NCBI GenBank assembly: GCA_035546635.1
Contig: DASZWJ010000022.1
Coordinates: 1 to 64,000, forward strand
DNA from: Gammaproteobacteria bacterium
Lineage (GTDB): Bacteria; Pseudomonadota; Gammaproteobacteria; JAURND01
Length of the DNA stretch: 64,000 nucleotides
Direction of reading: 5' to 3'
Each line of letters opens with the position of its first letter. The first letter of the stretch is position 1. Position numbers and translations under genes: made by a program. Of the stretch, positions 44,554-54,312 are shown piece by piece. The notes under the pieces are model-generated. The model was not told the origin of the DNA. It worked only from the letters and a program-made list of their open reading frames with translations, and made no database searches.

Positions 44554-46278
44554 ATGACCCAAAAAACCAAAAAATTCCGTAGCAGTCATTGGTACGGCAA
44601 ACTCGACCGTGACGGTTTCATTCATCGCTCCTGGATGAAAAGCCAAGGCTTCCCCGATCATGTCTTTGACGGCCGTCCCGTCATTGGCATCTGCAATAGC
44701 GCTTCCGAACTCAACCCTTGCAATGTCCACCTCTGGGAAGTCGCTGAAGCCGTCAAACGCGGTGTCTGGGAAGCCGGCGGTTTCCCCTTAGAATTCCCCA
44801 CCATGTCCCTAGGCGAAACACAAATGCGCCCCACCGCCATGCTGTTCCGCAATTTAATGAGCATGGACGTTGAAGAATCTATCCGCGCTTATCCCATCGA
44901 TGGGGTCGTCTTATTAGGCGGATGTGACAAAACCACCCCAGCGCAAATTATGGGGGCTGCCAGTGTCAACCTGCCCAGCCTAGTCATTAGCGGCGGCCCG
45001 ATGTTAAATGGTAAATATCAAGGTAAAGACTTAGGTTCAGGCACGGATGTTTGGCGTTTGAGCGAAGCGGTTCGTGCTGGTGAGATGAGTGCCCAGGATT
45101 TTTTTGCTGCTGAAGGCTGTATGTCGCGCAGTCACGGCCACTGCAATACCATGGGTACGGCGTCGACCATGACTAATTTATCCGAAGCCATGGGTCTACA
45201 ATTAACCGGCTCAGCGGCAATTCCCGCAGTCGATGCGCGCCGCTATCAATCAGCACATAGAGCAGGGCAGCGTATTGTTGAAATGGTGTATGAAGAATTA
45301 AATATTCTCAAAATTATCACACGCAAATCTCTGGAAAACACCATCCGCGTTAATGCGGCCATTGGCGGCTCAACTAACGTCGTCGTGCATCTTTTGGCTA
45401 TTGCTGGCCGCGCCGGTATACCATTGACACTAGCAGATTTTGACACCCTAACGCGCGATGTACCGCTGTTGGTGAATTTACAACCCTCAGGTCAATATTT
45501 AATGGAAGATTTTTTCTATGCCGGTGGTTTACCTGCGGTCATAGAAGAATTGGGAGACTTGTTGCATCGTGACGCTTTGACCATCACCGGCAAAACCCTT
45601 GGCGAAAATGTCAAAGGGGCTAAAATTTATAATGATGAAGTGATTTTTTCTCGCACAAAACCATTGAATCAACACGGTTCCACCGTGGTTTTAACCGGTA
45701 ATCTTTGTCCACAAGGTGCTGTCATTAAACGTTCTGCCGCGTCTGAACATTTATTAACTCATCGCGGTCCAGCTTATGTTTTTGAAACCATTGAAGAACT
45801 AAAAGCGAAAATTGACGATCCAGATTTACCCGTGACCAGCGATAGCATTTTAGTATTGAAAAATTGCGGTCCTAAAGGTTATCCCGGTATGCCTGAAGTT
45901 GGAAACATGCCCATCCCCAAAAAGTTATTGCAACAAGGTAGCACCGATATGGTGCGAATCAGCGATGCCCGTATGAGTGGTACTGCCTATGGCACGGTAG
46001 TGCTGCATATCAGTCCAGAAGCGGCTGTTGGTGGTCCTTTGGCATTGGTGAAAACTGGCGATATGATTAGCCTCGATGTTCAAAAACGTAGTTTGCAGTT
46101 AGAAGTTACAGATAAAGAATTGGCTAGTCGCCGCGCTAGCTGGCAACCATTAGATTTAGGTTTTAAACGTGGCTATGTGAAATTATATATCGATCATGTC
46201 ACACAGGCAGATCAGGGAGCTGATTTGGATTTCCTGGTAGGGAGTAGTGGTGATGTTGTAAAGCGGGAATCACATTAA
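44554..46278 (+). CDS. IlvD/Edd-family dehydratase
   Basis: A 574-residue iron-sulphur dehydratase of the IlvD/Edd family. The ATG at 44554 is preceded by CCCTCCC, so no good ribosome binding site exists; an upstream start at 44437 is possible but covers non-conserved sequence. Cluster cysteines are in ICNSASELNPCNVH, LLGGCDKTTPAQIMGA and HGHCNTMGTAST, and DARMSGTAYGTVVLHISPEA is the usual C-terminal signature. The sequence is nearer to the sugar-acid group (L-arabinonate and related dehydratases) than to dihydroxy-acid dehydratase: the GKLDRDGFIHRSWMKSQGFP start is typical there. No ilv or sugar-acid genes are adjacent. Confidence 0.85.
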   Translation: MTQKTKKFRSSHWYGKLDRDGFIHRSWMKSQGFPDHVFDGRPVIGICNSASELNPCNVHLWEVAEAVKRGVWEAGGFPLEFPTMSLGETQMRPTAMLFRNLMSMDVEESIRAYPIDGVVLLGGCDKTTPAQIMGAASVNLPSLVISGGPMLNGKYQGKDLGSGTDVWRLSEAVRAGEMSAQDFFAAEGCMSRSHGHCNTMGTASTMTNLSEAMGLQLTGSAAIPAVDARRYQSAHRAGQRIVEMVYEELNILKIITRKSLENTIRVNAAIGGSTNVVVHLLAIAGRAGIPLTLADFDTLTRDVPLLVNLQPSGQYLMEDFFYAGGLPAVIEELGDLLHRDALTITGKTLGENVKGAKIYNDEVIFSRTKPLNQHGSTVVLTGNLCPQGAVIKRSAASEHLLTHRGPAYVFETIEELKAKIDDPDLPVTSDSILVLKNCGPKGYPGMPEVGNMPIPKKLLQQGSTDMVRISDARMSGTAYGTVVLHISPEAAVGGPLALVKTGDMISLDVQKRSLQLEVTDKELASRRASWQPLDLGFKRGYVKLYIDHVTQADQGADLDFLVGSSGDVVKRESH

Positions 46279-46320
46279 TCGTGATTTCTATATTCCCTCA
46301 AAACTATCAGGATAACAATA

Positions 46321-46806
46321 ATGAAAAAAATATTTCTGCTATTATTTTTTGGATGCTTTGTTCTTGGCGCTTATGCCGAAAGTGAAATTGGCATGGTGGT
46401 TCATTCTAACGATATGCGAGTTGAGAGTTTGTTAACGTGTAATGGTAGATATGATGTATGGTCGAGTGCTGATGTTAAATCAGGCAGGTATTTTTCCTAT
46501 GAGTTAATTAATCAGCGATTAAATGGTGCAACCACGACACATTGTTTCGTGAGCATTTTAGGCCCCAGTGAACTGGGTACTCTAATTACAGAAAGCGGTG
46601 GGACTGTAGATGTAAATCTGGATCAAGAGCACCGGACAGTCAGTTTTAGCAACCCACAATTTCATTTGGTTAAAGGCATATTTTGGCGCAATAATGATAA
46701 TGCTTTGAAGCCAACCATCGGCCACTTCGATTTAACTTTTCCTGCTGTTGGGGTGAGTTTAATTTCTTATGTTGACGATACTGCGGTATTGGATGGACAG
46801 GGTTGA
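46321..46806 (+). CDS. Secreted protein of unknown function
   Basis: A 161-residue protein with a clear signal peptide (MKKIFLLLFFGCFVLGAYAE, cleavage after AYA). The mature part has a beta-rich pattern with two Cys (LTCNGRYDVW and THCFVSILG) that may form a disulphide. No family recognised. AGGATAACAATA precedes the ATG and a strong terminator follows at 46845, so it is monocistronic. Predicted location periplasmic. Confidence 0.7.
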   Translation: MKKIFLLLFFGCFVLGAYAESEIGMVVHSNDMRVESLLTCNGRYDVWSSADVKSGRYFSYELINQRLNGATTTHCFVSILGPSELGTLITESGGTVDVNLDQEHRTVSFSNPQFHLVKGIFWRNNDNALKPTIGHFDLTFPAVGVSLISYVDDTAVLDGQG

Positions 46807-46844
46807 AGGTTAGCCTTGTATGCTATCCCGAAAAAGTGATTGCA

Positions 46845-46876
46845 ACAGGGCACGTCAGGTGCCCTGTTCGGTTTTT
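46845..46876 (+). terminator. Rho-independent terminator after the secreted unknown
   Basis: ACAGGGCAC (46845-46853) and GTGCCCTGT (46859-46867) form a perfect nine-base stem with a five-base loop, followed by TCGGTTTTT. Confidence 0.92.
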
Positions 46877-46916
46877 AGCCGAAACAGAATACTGTGCTGA
46901 GTGTTATGCAGAAATA

Positions 46917-49900
46917 TTATCCCAATATTAACTCCTGGTTGGTAGGCTGTGGTGTTGTTTGCTCATTGTTAGATGGTTGCTGAATTTTGGGGTTTGAGGA
47001 AGAACTAAGAAATAAAATTTTTTTCTGATGTAAATTTTCAAATGAAAAATTAAATAGCTTTTCTAGACCATCAATCAGCCGAGCTTTCTCCGTTTCACTG
47101 GCTAAAACTTCTAAATTGAATCGAGATAAATGCCGCATTATTTGTTGCAAAATGGGTGCCCGCGTTGGATTTCTATCAAAATAAGTTTGAAGGATAGCCG
47201 TCGTATTTTTTGCAGCTTCCAGGCTCGTCGGAGTAGAGTCTTTACTGGCTTTATCGCGTAACAGGTAGGCTTCATTAAGATGGGTGAGGTAAACAGTTGC
47301 AGCTGCGGTGGCAAAAATTCCCATCTGTATCATTTTAATCAAACTAGAAAAATGATGCTTTATGTAATAATCATCATTTTGAGCAAAAAGATCACGAAAA
47401 TATTGTTTAAAATAGTTAAAAACGGTTTCAGGTTTTATCCGCGTAAATTTATTAGAATCCTTGTCTTGTTCATTAAAAACTATGTTTAATATATCTTTGA
47501 AATTAATAGTATATTTTATCAGACGTGGAAAATAATGCATGATATTTTTTGATCGGTTTGGTGGTGCTAGTTCGGCTGGAAAAATTCCATTCAACAAGCA
47601 AAACTCCAATGCTTTTCTGACGTTCCTAGATAATGCAAAATGCAATTTACCATCTTTGAGTTGAATGTCCATAGGAAAACGCGTGAGTATAAAAGGGTTA
47701 TAGTTAGGTACATAGTCTGGTGTTGCACCTTGAATATCTGATAGTTTATCTTTACTGTGCTTCAACCCCACACAGTTGCCTTGCTGAAAAACAATTAAAT
47801 AACCATACTTTTTGTTAGTAGCTATTCTCACAAATTGTGTTAAATTTTCTTGAGACGTTAAAAAGGCTGAATCAATGTCGCTAGAAATATATAGCTTCTC
47901 CATTAAAAATACGCTGGCACAAGAAATAATAAACGAGCCGCGTAATTGCAGGTTAATTTCATGCTTTTTAACATCTGAGTCATTTTTTAGCGTAATTAAT
48001 CTAATCAATGTTGCTTTTTTCTCGGGGCTAAGTACACTTTGAATGGCATCCTCAGTAAATTCAGCAGGTATAGATTTGCGCATGGGAATGGTTGCAGGCG
48101 GGGCTTTAGATTCTGCTGTTAAGGATTGATCTGCTTTTGCATCTTCTTTAGGATTGGTACTTTCTTTAGGCGGTGCTAGGTTTTTTGATTTTTCTAGCGC
48201 ATCGTCTATCAAAATAGCTTTGCTATTGATATCTGTAGATTTTAAAGATGGAGGTGGCGTACTTTCTTGGTTCGAAGTGGAAGCTTCCTCAGATACATTG
48301 GTAGTATTTTCCACAGAATTTTTTTGATTTTTGACGTCATCGCTCGGTAAATTATCTGCAGATAAGCTAGTATCTGCAGTTGGCTTTTTCCTTGATCCTG
48401 TGTTTTTTGTTTTGTTTTTTCGTTCGGTTTTATTGTTTTTATTCAACCGTGGTTTTGTGCTCCGCTTTTTTTTAGGATATTTATAAGTTTTTGTGGGTAC
48501 TTCAAGGCTGGTGGGTTCTTGAGGAACAGAATTATCAATGGTTGGAGTTGTGCCAGTCTCAGGGATAGATGGTTTGGGTGGTGTATTGGTTGGGGTTAAT
48601 AACTGCTTTTCATGTGCTACTCTATCAGATAAATCCTGCATATCCTTTTGTGTTTTTCTGATATTTTCGGCCAATTTTTTTGCTGGATCAATTTCATCAT
48701 GCGTTGAGATATATTGCGATATTGACTGCTCCAATTTATTTAATTTTTCTTGATAGGTTCTGAGTGGTGATGTTGTAAAATCCAATGAATTAGCTTTGGG
48801 TTTATCTTTAGATTCCTTTAATTTCTTTAATTTATCATCGATTTGTGCAGAAAATAGATTTATTTTTTTTGTTAATTGTGTGTAAGACGTTTGAATTTGA
48901 CTCAGCGTTGTAAGTTGGGCATTTAGTGACTTAAAAGCATTAAATAAATCAAGGTGTTCTGTGGTTTTTGTTTTATGTTCTTTGTGTAATTGAGTAATGC
49001 TCTCCTGGCAGGCGGCAGACGCCGCTGAAAAATTACCTAACGCCATGCAAGTTTCTGCCAGAGAAAAAAGCGTCATTGCTTCTTGATTTTTTCTAGTTAA
49101 TTTTAACAGGGATTCATAAGCCGATTTTAAAAATTTTTCATTGCTACGCCCGTGTAATTGTTCAAAGCAGCCACGGATTTGATTCACCCTCGCCTGACAA
49201 CACTCGACGCAAAAAATTATTTTATTGTAGTCTTGTGTTTTTTTAAGCCTAAGTACGAGATTGATAATTTCCATCAAGACCTTAGATAAAATAGATATTT
49301 TCTCAAGATCATTTTTTAGTTGTAGCTTTGATGGTCCTTTATCATGGATTTTTTTGTATAAAAACGTTAAGCGATCTGTTAGTTGCTCTATGTGGACTTG
49401 AACTTTTGCCACTAGGGGAGAGATGAGATTAAAAAAAATTTCTTCAGGTTTAATGTGTTTTAAAAATCTAATAGTTATTTTAAAGTTATGGACTGCTGCG
49501 CCAAAATCTGAATCTAACTGATCGGTTGCTGTTTTAAACAAATCTAATACTCTTTTTGGCTTGTTTTCCTTGTGAAATTCTCTGGCTTCTTTTGTCTGCT
49601 CATTAAATTCTTTTGAAATATTTTGTGGAGATAAATAAAGAACAATTTCTAAATATAAACTAAGTTTCTCGAAAGCATAGCTAGGAATTAATTTTAGTAT
49701 GTTAAGATAATATTCTTGTATATTGTTATCTAAATTTTTCTTAAGTAACAGAAAGCTTGGTCTCCCTGATTCCCGATTGACTAAAGATAACTTTGATTCA
49801 CACAGTGTTTTAATATTTTTGTTATGCACATGTAATATAGTAATATTGCTTAGAAGCAATTGAATCACACAGTGTTGGTAAAGTTCTTTAGTTTTTTCGA

Positions 49901-50648
49901 GGAGTTTAAGATCTTTGAAAGATTGTATAGTAAATTCAACGAGTCGATGTAGTACCTCACAATAGTGGGTATGTGTTAAATTAGGTTCTCTGATAAATTC
50001 ATCATGATATTCTAAGGCTAATTGATGAAATGTAGTAATCCTGGTCTGTGTAATAGCCAGAAAACTTAGAGCATAATTGTGGTACACTTGAGAAGGAATT
50101 TCAGGTCTGCTTAAATGGTTTTGAAGAAGAGGGAGAATTTTTTCTGCCATTGCAAAAGCATCTTTAAGCAGTGAATTCTTTTTGGTAACGAAAACATTCA
50201 GCTTGTAAATTAAATCCTCCAGTTGTTCGTCATAAAGACAACCCTTAATGTTGAAGCTATCATATTTTTTTGTTTTTTTCTCAAAAGCTTCTGCTTGTTC
50301 TAAATTATCTATTTCTTCGCTGGTTTTACGTAATTCTACCCATTTTTTATAGATTGCTTCATTTTCCAAACCATAATCAAAATCAAAATTAGAATCAAAA
50401 TCTAAATCATAATCTTCATTGGACGTTAATTCAGTTTCCAGTTTTATATCAGTGTCTATATCTTCAAAAACTAGTTGCGTAGATTTCTTTTTCAATTCTT
50501 TGGATGTTGTATCCAAATTCGTAGTGGCGAGTAATGTATCCTGGTCAAGTTTTGAAGTGGTGGTGGAAAATTCTGGCAGAGAAGGTTTAGAGAGAGAAGC
50601 CAATTGTGCATAGGTTTGCGAGGTTTCGTGGTTTTTTTTATCTGACAT
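46917..50648 (-). CDS. Very large unknown protein, candidate secreted effector
   Basis: A 1243-residue protein with no family I recognise. The first 110 residues are low-complexity and acidic (about 55-95: DYDLDFDSNFDFDYGLENEA). Residues 130-640 are helical, with TPR-like pairs (FSLAETCMALGNFSAASAAC) and coiled coil. Residues 690-760 are disordered and include a highly basic patch, KYPKKKRSTKPRLNKNNKT, like a nuclear localisation signal. Around 900-930 is LRGSFIISCASVFLMEKLY followed by ISSDIDSAF, which faintly recalls the GS...DxD pattern of nucleotidyltransferases. The C-terminus is Gln/Asn/Pro-rich. Size, composition and basic patch fit a type IV effector; this is inference. Confidence 0.7.
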   Translation of the reverse strand: MSDKKNHETSQTYAQLASLSKPSLPEFSTTTSKLDQDTLLATTNLDTTSKELKKKSTQLVFEDIDTDIKLETELTSNEDYDLDFDSNFDFDYGLENEAIYKKWVELRKTSEEIDNLEQAEAFEKKTKKYDSFNIKGCLYDEQLEDLIYKLNVFVTKKNSLLKDAFAMAEKILPLLQNHLSRPEIPSQVYHNYALSFLAITQTRITTFHQLALEYHDEFIREPNLTHTHYCEVLHRLVEFTIQSFKDLKLLEKTKELYQHCVIQLLLSNITILHVHNKNIKTLCESKLSLVNRESGRPSFLLLKKNLDNNIQEYYLNILKLIPSYAFEKLSLYLEIVLYLSPQNISKEFNEQTKEAREFHKENKPKRVLDLFKTATDQLDSDFGAAVHNFKITIRFLKHIKPEEIFFNLISPLVAKVQVHIEQLTDRLTFLYKKIHDKGPSKLQLKNDLEKISILSKVLMEIINLVLRLKKTQDYNKIIFCVECCQARVNQIRGCFEQLHGRSNEKFLKSAYESLLKLTRKNQEAMTLFSLAETCMALGNFSAASAACQESITQLHKEHKTKTTEHLDLFNAFKSLNAQLTTLSQIQTSYTQLTKKINLFSAQIDDKLKKLKESKDKPKANSLDFTTSPLRTYQEKLNKLEQSISQYISTHDEIDPAKKLAENIRKTQKDMQDLSDRVAHEKQLLTPTNTPPKPSIPETGTTPTIDNSVPQEPTSLEVPTKTYKYPKKKRSTKPRLNKNNKTERKNKTKNTGSRKKPTADTSLSADNLPSDDVKNQKNSVENTTNVSEEASTSNQESTPPPSLKSTDINSKAILIDDALEKSKNLAPPKESTNPKEDAKADQSLTAESKAPPATIPMRKSIPAEFTEDAIQSVLSPEKKATLIRLITLKNDSDVKKHEINLQLRGSFIISCASVFLMEKLYISSDIDSAFLTSQENLTQFVRIATNKKYGYLIVFQQGNCVGLKHSKDKLSDIQGATPDYVPNYNPFILTRFPMDIQLKDGKLHFALSRNVRKALEFCLLNGIFPAELAPPNRSKNIMHYFPRLIKYTINFKDILNIVFNEQDKDSNKFTRIKPETVFNYFKQYFRDLFAQNDDYYIKHHFSSLIKMIQMGIFATAAATVYLTHLNEAYLLRDKASKDSTPTSLEAAKNTTAILQTYFDRNPTRAPILQQIMRHLSRFNLEVLASETEKARLIDGLEKLFNFSFENLHQKKILFLSSSSNPKIQQPSNNEQTTPQPTNQELILG

Positions 50649-50847
50649 AGCTTCATTACACTAAATAGGTTTTTGGAGATTTGCTAAATGAAATTATATC
50701 AGAGTGAAGCAATTTGTGAAATATAGGAAATTTGGCTGTATTCCCTGATTATCTCTGCAAATTTATTGCATTTTCAGGTTCATATGAGACAATACGGCAG
50801 CTTTTAGACGCAGTTACCAAAAAAATAAAACCGCCACTGGAGAACCC

Positions 50848-52488
50848 ATGCCAACCTCACACCTAAGTTTCATTGATTGGCTCATTATCCTCATTTATTT
50901 CCTATTCGTACTTGGCATTGGTTTCTACGTAAAAAAACACACCCAGAGCGCCAATGATTTCTTTATGGCCGGAAGAAAAAATTCCTCCTGGGTCGCTGGC
51001 CTGGCTTTCCTGAGTGCCAACTTAGGTGCGCTAGAATTATTAGGCATGGCTGGACAATCCTATCAATACGGCATACTCACAGCGCATTTCTACCTCATTG
51101 GTGCCATTCCCGCGATGTTGTTTTTAGGACTATACATGATGCCTTTTTACTACCACAGCGGTATTTACTCCGTGCCTTCCTATCTCAAATTCCGTTATAA
51201 CGAATCCACTCGCACGTTAAATGCCATCGCATTTGCCATTATGACCCTGTTAGTGAGCGGTATCAATTTATATGCCATGGCCTTGGTATTGCATATTTTT
51301 TTGGGCTGGAATATTTCTGCGTGCATGTGGATTTCCGCATTGACGGTGGCGATTTATGTGGCCTTGGGTGGATTAACTTCAGCGATTTTTTCCGAGGTGG
51401 TGCAGTTTTTTCTGATTTGGGGCGGATTGTTTTTAGCTGTTATCTTGGGTGTGATTGAGACGGGCGGTTGGCATGCCGTTGCTGAACGCATTCCCTCCGG
51501 TTTTGTGCATTTATGGGCAAATACTGGCAGTGCCCATAATAATCCCATGTTTATCGATTGGTTTGGCATGGCGATGGGATTGGGATTTGTCTTGGCTTTT
51601 GGTTATTGGACGACGGATTTTCTTGTGGTACAGCGGGCTTTTTCGGCCAAAGATCTGCGTACAGCACAATTAACGCCGATTTTAGCTTCTTTCTTTAAAA
51701 TGGCAGTGCCACTGATCGTTGTTACTGCCGGTTTAATCGTTTTAGCTTTGGTCAAGTTACATAATATCGATGCACTAGAACGCCCGGATGAAGCATTATT
51801 AGTACTCATAGAACGTTATTATCCGCCGGGTTTGTTGGGTTTAGGAATTACGGCGTTGTTGGCGGGTTTTATGTCTGGACAAGCGGGTAATATCAGCGCC
51901 TTCAATACCGTATTCACCTATGATATTTACCGTGCGCATTGGGTGCAAAATGGCAGTGATACGCATTATGTTTGGATAGGACGGCTGGCAACGCTAGCAG
52001 GCATGTTTATCAGCATTATGACGGCATATTGGGCTATGGATATGCCCACCATCATGGAATACATGCAGGCGTTATTTTCTATCGTCAATGCGCCATTATT
52101 TGCCACGATTCTGCTGGGGATGTTTTGGAAACGTGCCAATGGCACCGGTGCTTTTTGGGGATTGCTGATCGGCATGGTGGTTTCAGCCGTGATGTTTTTA
52201 TTGGTGAAATTTAATCTGATGTCTGCCGCTGATTTCACCATTTCGGCGGTTGCCAGCCCAATGGCTGCAGATTTTTGGCGAGCTATCTGGGCTTGGGTCA
52301 TTACCTTTGTATTAACAATTATCATCAGTCTTTTGACAGCACCGCAGCCGCTTGACTCAATTAAAGGATTGGTACTAGGTGCACCTAGAGAAGTAGTGAC
52401 AGAAGCCTTACCCTGGCATAAAAAACCGGCAGTGTGGGCTGGGATATCATTCATAGTGCTGATTGTATTAAACGTTGTCTTTTGGTAA
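50848..52488 (+). CDS. Sodium:solute symporter (SSS/SLC5 family)
   Basis: A 546-residue membrane transporter with 13-14 helices. The family start FIDWLIILIYFLFVLGIGFY, the FFMAGRKNSSWVAGLAFLSA block (sodium-site helix 1), and VALGGLTSAIFSEVVQFFLI plus FGYWTTDFLVVQRAFSAKD are all seen. It resembles the sodium/glucose or sodium/galactose branch (vSGLT-like; GLGWTTDF-type motif). The substrate cannot be fixed. A GGAGAA site is upstream. It is followed by a small membrane-protein gene that probably belongs to the same transcript. Confidence 0.88.
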   Translation: MPTSHLSFIDWLIILIYFLFVLGIGFYVKKHTQSANDFFMAGRKNSSWVAGLAFLSANLGALELLGMAGQSYQYGILTAHFYLIGAIPAMLFLGLYMMPFYYHSGIYSVPSYLKFRYNESTRTLNAIAFAIMTLLVSGINLYAMALVLHIFLGWNISACMWISALTVAIYVALGGLTSAIFSEVVQFFLIWGGLFLAVILGVIETGGWHAVAERIPSGFVHLWANTGSAHNNPMFIDWFGMAMGLGFVLAFGYWTTDFLVVQRAFSAKDLRTAQLTPILASFFKMAVPLIVVTAGLIVLALVKLHNIDALERPDEALLVLIERYYPPGLLGLGITALLAGFMSGQAGNISAFNTVFTYDIYRAHWVQNGSDTHYVWIGRLATLAGMFISIMTAYWAMDMPTIMEYMQALFSIVNAPLFATILLGMFWKRANGTGAFWGLLIGMVVSAVMFLLVKFNLMSAADFTISAVASPMAADFWRAIWAWVITFVLTIIISLLTAPQPLDSIKGLVLGAPREVVTEALPWHKKPAVWAGISFIVLIVLNVVFW

Positions 52489-52523
52489 TGCGAACCAATG
52501 GGGTCTACGAAAGAGGATATAAA

Positions 52524-52742
52524 ATGCCAACTACCAACAAACTGCAGTTAAGTATCTGGTCATTTGTCGGCTTTATTTTAATGATTTACGGAATTATTAT
52601 CGCCGGTGCCGGTGTTTATTATCTGTTTAAACCCGATACCCAAACAGTGCTATATCAGTTAAACCCTTCATTGTGGTGGGGTATTTTCCTATTAGTGGTT
52701 GGATTGATTTTTTATGTGGTCGATTTAAAAAGACGTCGTTGA
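52524..52742 (+). CDS. Small two-helix membrane protein beside the symporter
   Basis: A 72-residue protein, start at 52524 with AGAGGA nine bases upstream; longer readings overlap the symporter in another frame. Two membrane helices are seen (SIWSFVGFILMIYGIIIAGA and SLWWGIFLLVVGLIFYVVDL) ending in KRRR, which places the C-terminus in the cytoplasm. I recall similar small proteins next to SSS-family transporter genes in other bacteria, but cannot name a family. A stabilising or regulatory partner of the symporter is inference. Confidence 0.7.
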   Translation: MPTTNKLQLSIWSFVGFILMIYGIIIAGAGVYYLFKPDTQTVLYQLNPSLWWGIFLLVVGLIFYVVDLKRRR

Positions 52743-52756
52743 GTATTATTTAGTAT

Positions 52757-54205
52757 ATGTCCCAAGAAAAAAAATCTAGACCTGTCCTTGATTTGCCTTG
52801 TGATTCAGAAAGATTTATTAAAGGTCAAGCCAATTGGGAAGATGCTGAAGATCAATTAAGTGCGATACAAAGATTGATTGAGGAAGGCCTTTTTCCTGAA
52901 GAAAAAGCAAGAATTGTCGATGAAAAATTCCAAGCGCGATTTGAAAGTACGCTCTTTATGGAATTGCAATTGAAATATTATGAAGCGCTAGAAAGAGCAA
53001 AGCCCGAAATAGCAATAGTAGGAGAATTTTTACCACTCTATGAAAACAAAGTGGGTGCTCTGGCATCCCCGATATTACTTCAAAAAATTCTAGAGTTACA
53101 AAAGTACTGTGATGATTTGTTGTTGATTAGAAATGAGACGGGACTTTGGCAAGCTTATCATATCTTAGAGGAAGCTGCGGAAAAAATTACTCAATTAGAC
53201 TTTCATGTGGCTGCAGCATGCTTGACACTCTTTGTAAAAAATTCTTGTGAATTTGAGATAGCCCACCAATTTATTTATGACCTGCTTAAAGTGATAGATA
53301 AGGTGTTGCAAGCTAATGCGTTTGTAAACCAAGAAAGTAAAAATAGATCAAGAGATGATTTTAAGAAAATGCAAGTCCTTATTGAGACTTTAAAAATATT
53401 TTATAACCAGTTAGATTTTTCTAAAGATCATGACGAAAAATTAGATGCACGTAGGAACAAATTTCAAACGGCGTCTCCTACAGCCAATATTAGATTTTTT
53501 AAAGCTGGACAGGATACAAACGGTATTCTGCAACAATTGCAAGAAATTAGTGAAATATTGGCCGAGGTGGGTCAATTAATTAAACTAAACCCAGCTGAAA
53601 AAAAAGTTTCGAAATTAAAGTTTACAGACGCTGATTTTAAAGCTTTATGGGGTAAAGGAAGAATTGCAAAGTTAAAGGAAAAATATTTTATACCCTTAGA
53701 GCAGGCTAAGGTAACATTGCGACATGCTGATGATTCTCTAGGTGATGTAGCAGAAATTATTCAAAAATCAGACTCTTCAGATCCTGATATTATTCAGCAA
53801 CGCAGCAGAATTCCTGAGCTCAAAAAACAATATAAGACATTATGTCAGGAATGCGAAGCTGAAAGAAGTAAGCGCAGCTTTATATTCTTAAAAGAAGCTA
53901 TTAAAGAATTGACTATATTTCCAAGCGACCATGAGTTTATTATGGATTGTATCTTTATTTTCCTAAATGAGAGGAAGGGAAATTTTATTTTAAGTACTGA
54001 AGCGGAAGAGGTATTGAAATTGATCGGAGGAGTAGAAATGGCTTATGGGATTTTTAAGAGGCTAAAAAAAGAGCAATATAAAGATAATCCGCAAGAATTT
54101 GATATTGTCATTAAAACAATGGATGAACCTTTTAATCAGTTAATGGCATATTCCAGAAAATTATCGCAGAAAAGCCTGCCAAGCAGCAACTATTCGTTGG
54201 TATGA
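52757..54205 (+). CDS. Unknown helical/coiled-coil protein
   Basis: A 482-residue soluble protein, all helical by appearance, starting MSQEKKSRPVLDLPCDSERF. Segments such as LQQLQEISEILAEVGQLIKL and RSRIPELKKQYKTLCQECEA look like coiled coil. No signal peptide, membrane segment or recognised domain. Its start is 14 bases after the small membrane protein, with no strong ribosome binding site (TATTTAGTATATG). Its AT content resembles the 1243-residue and 371-residue unknowns, which suggests they belong to the same lineage-specific accessory class. Confidence 0.6.
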   Translation: MSQEKKSRPVLDLPCDSERFIKGQANWEDAEDQLSAIQRLIEEGLFPEEKARIVDEKFQARFESTLFMELQLKYYEALERAKPEIAIVGEFLPLYENKVGALASPILLQKILELQKYCDDLLLIRNETGLWQAYHILEEAAEKITQLDFHVAAACLTLFVKNSCEFEIAHQFIYDLLKVIDKVLQANAFVNQESKNRSRDDFKKMQVLIETLKIFYNQLDFSKDHDEKLDARRNKFQTASPTANIRFFKAGQDTNGILQQLQEISEILAEVGQLIKLNPAEKKVSKLKFTDADFKALWGKGRIAKLKEKYFIPLEQAKVTLRHADDSLGDVAEIIQKSDSSDPDIIQQRSRIPELKKQYKTLCQECEAERSKRSFIFLKEAIKELTIFPSDHEFIMDCIFIFLNERKGNFILSTEAEEVLKLIGGVEMAYGIFKRLKKEQYKDNPQEFDIVIKTMDEPFNQLMAYSRKLSQKSLPSSNYSLV

Positions 54206-54253
54206 GTTTCCCTGGGGGCGCGCTGAGTTTGGCAAACTGCTTGTTCTTCAAAG

Positions 54254-54280
54254 CTTGAAAAACCAGAGATCATCCCAATT
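54254..54280 (+). promoter_or_regulatory. Heat-shock (sigma-32-like) promoter of clpB
   Basis: CTTGAAA at 54254-54260 matches the sigma-32 -35 element exactly. CCCAATT at 54274-54280 resembles the -10 (CCCCATnT), with a 13-base gap. The clpB start lies about 32 bases downstream. Confidence 0.65.
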
Positions 54281-54312
54281 TACCAGTTATATTAGTTGAC
54301 AGGATGACCCCT

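Noticed and set aside
42009..54205. Calling the unknown genes in this region a secreted-effector island
   Set aside because: The region also contains an ordinary dehydratase and symporter, and no secretion genes are present in the window. I kept the effector idea only as a possibility for single genes.
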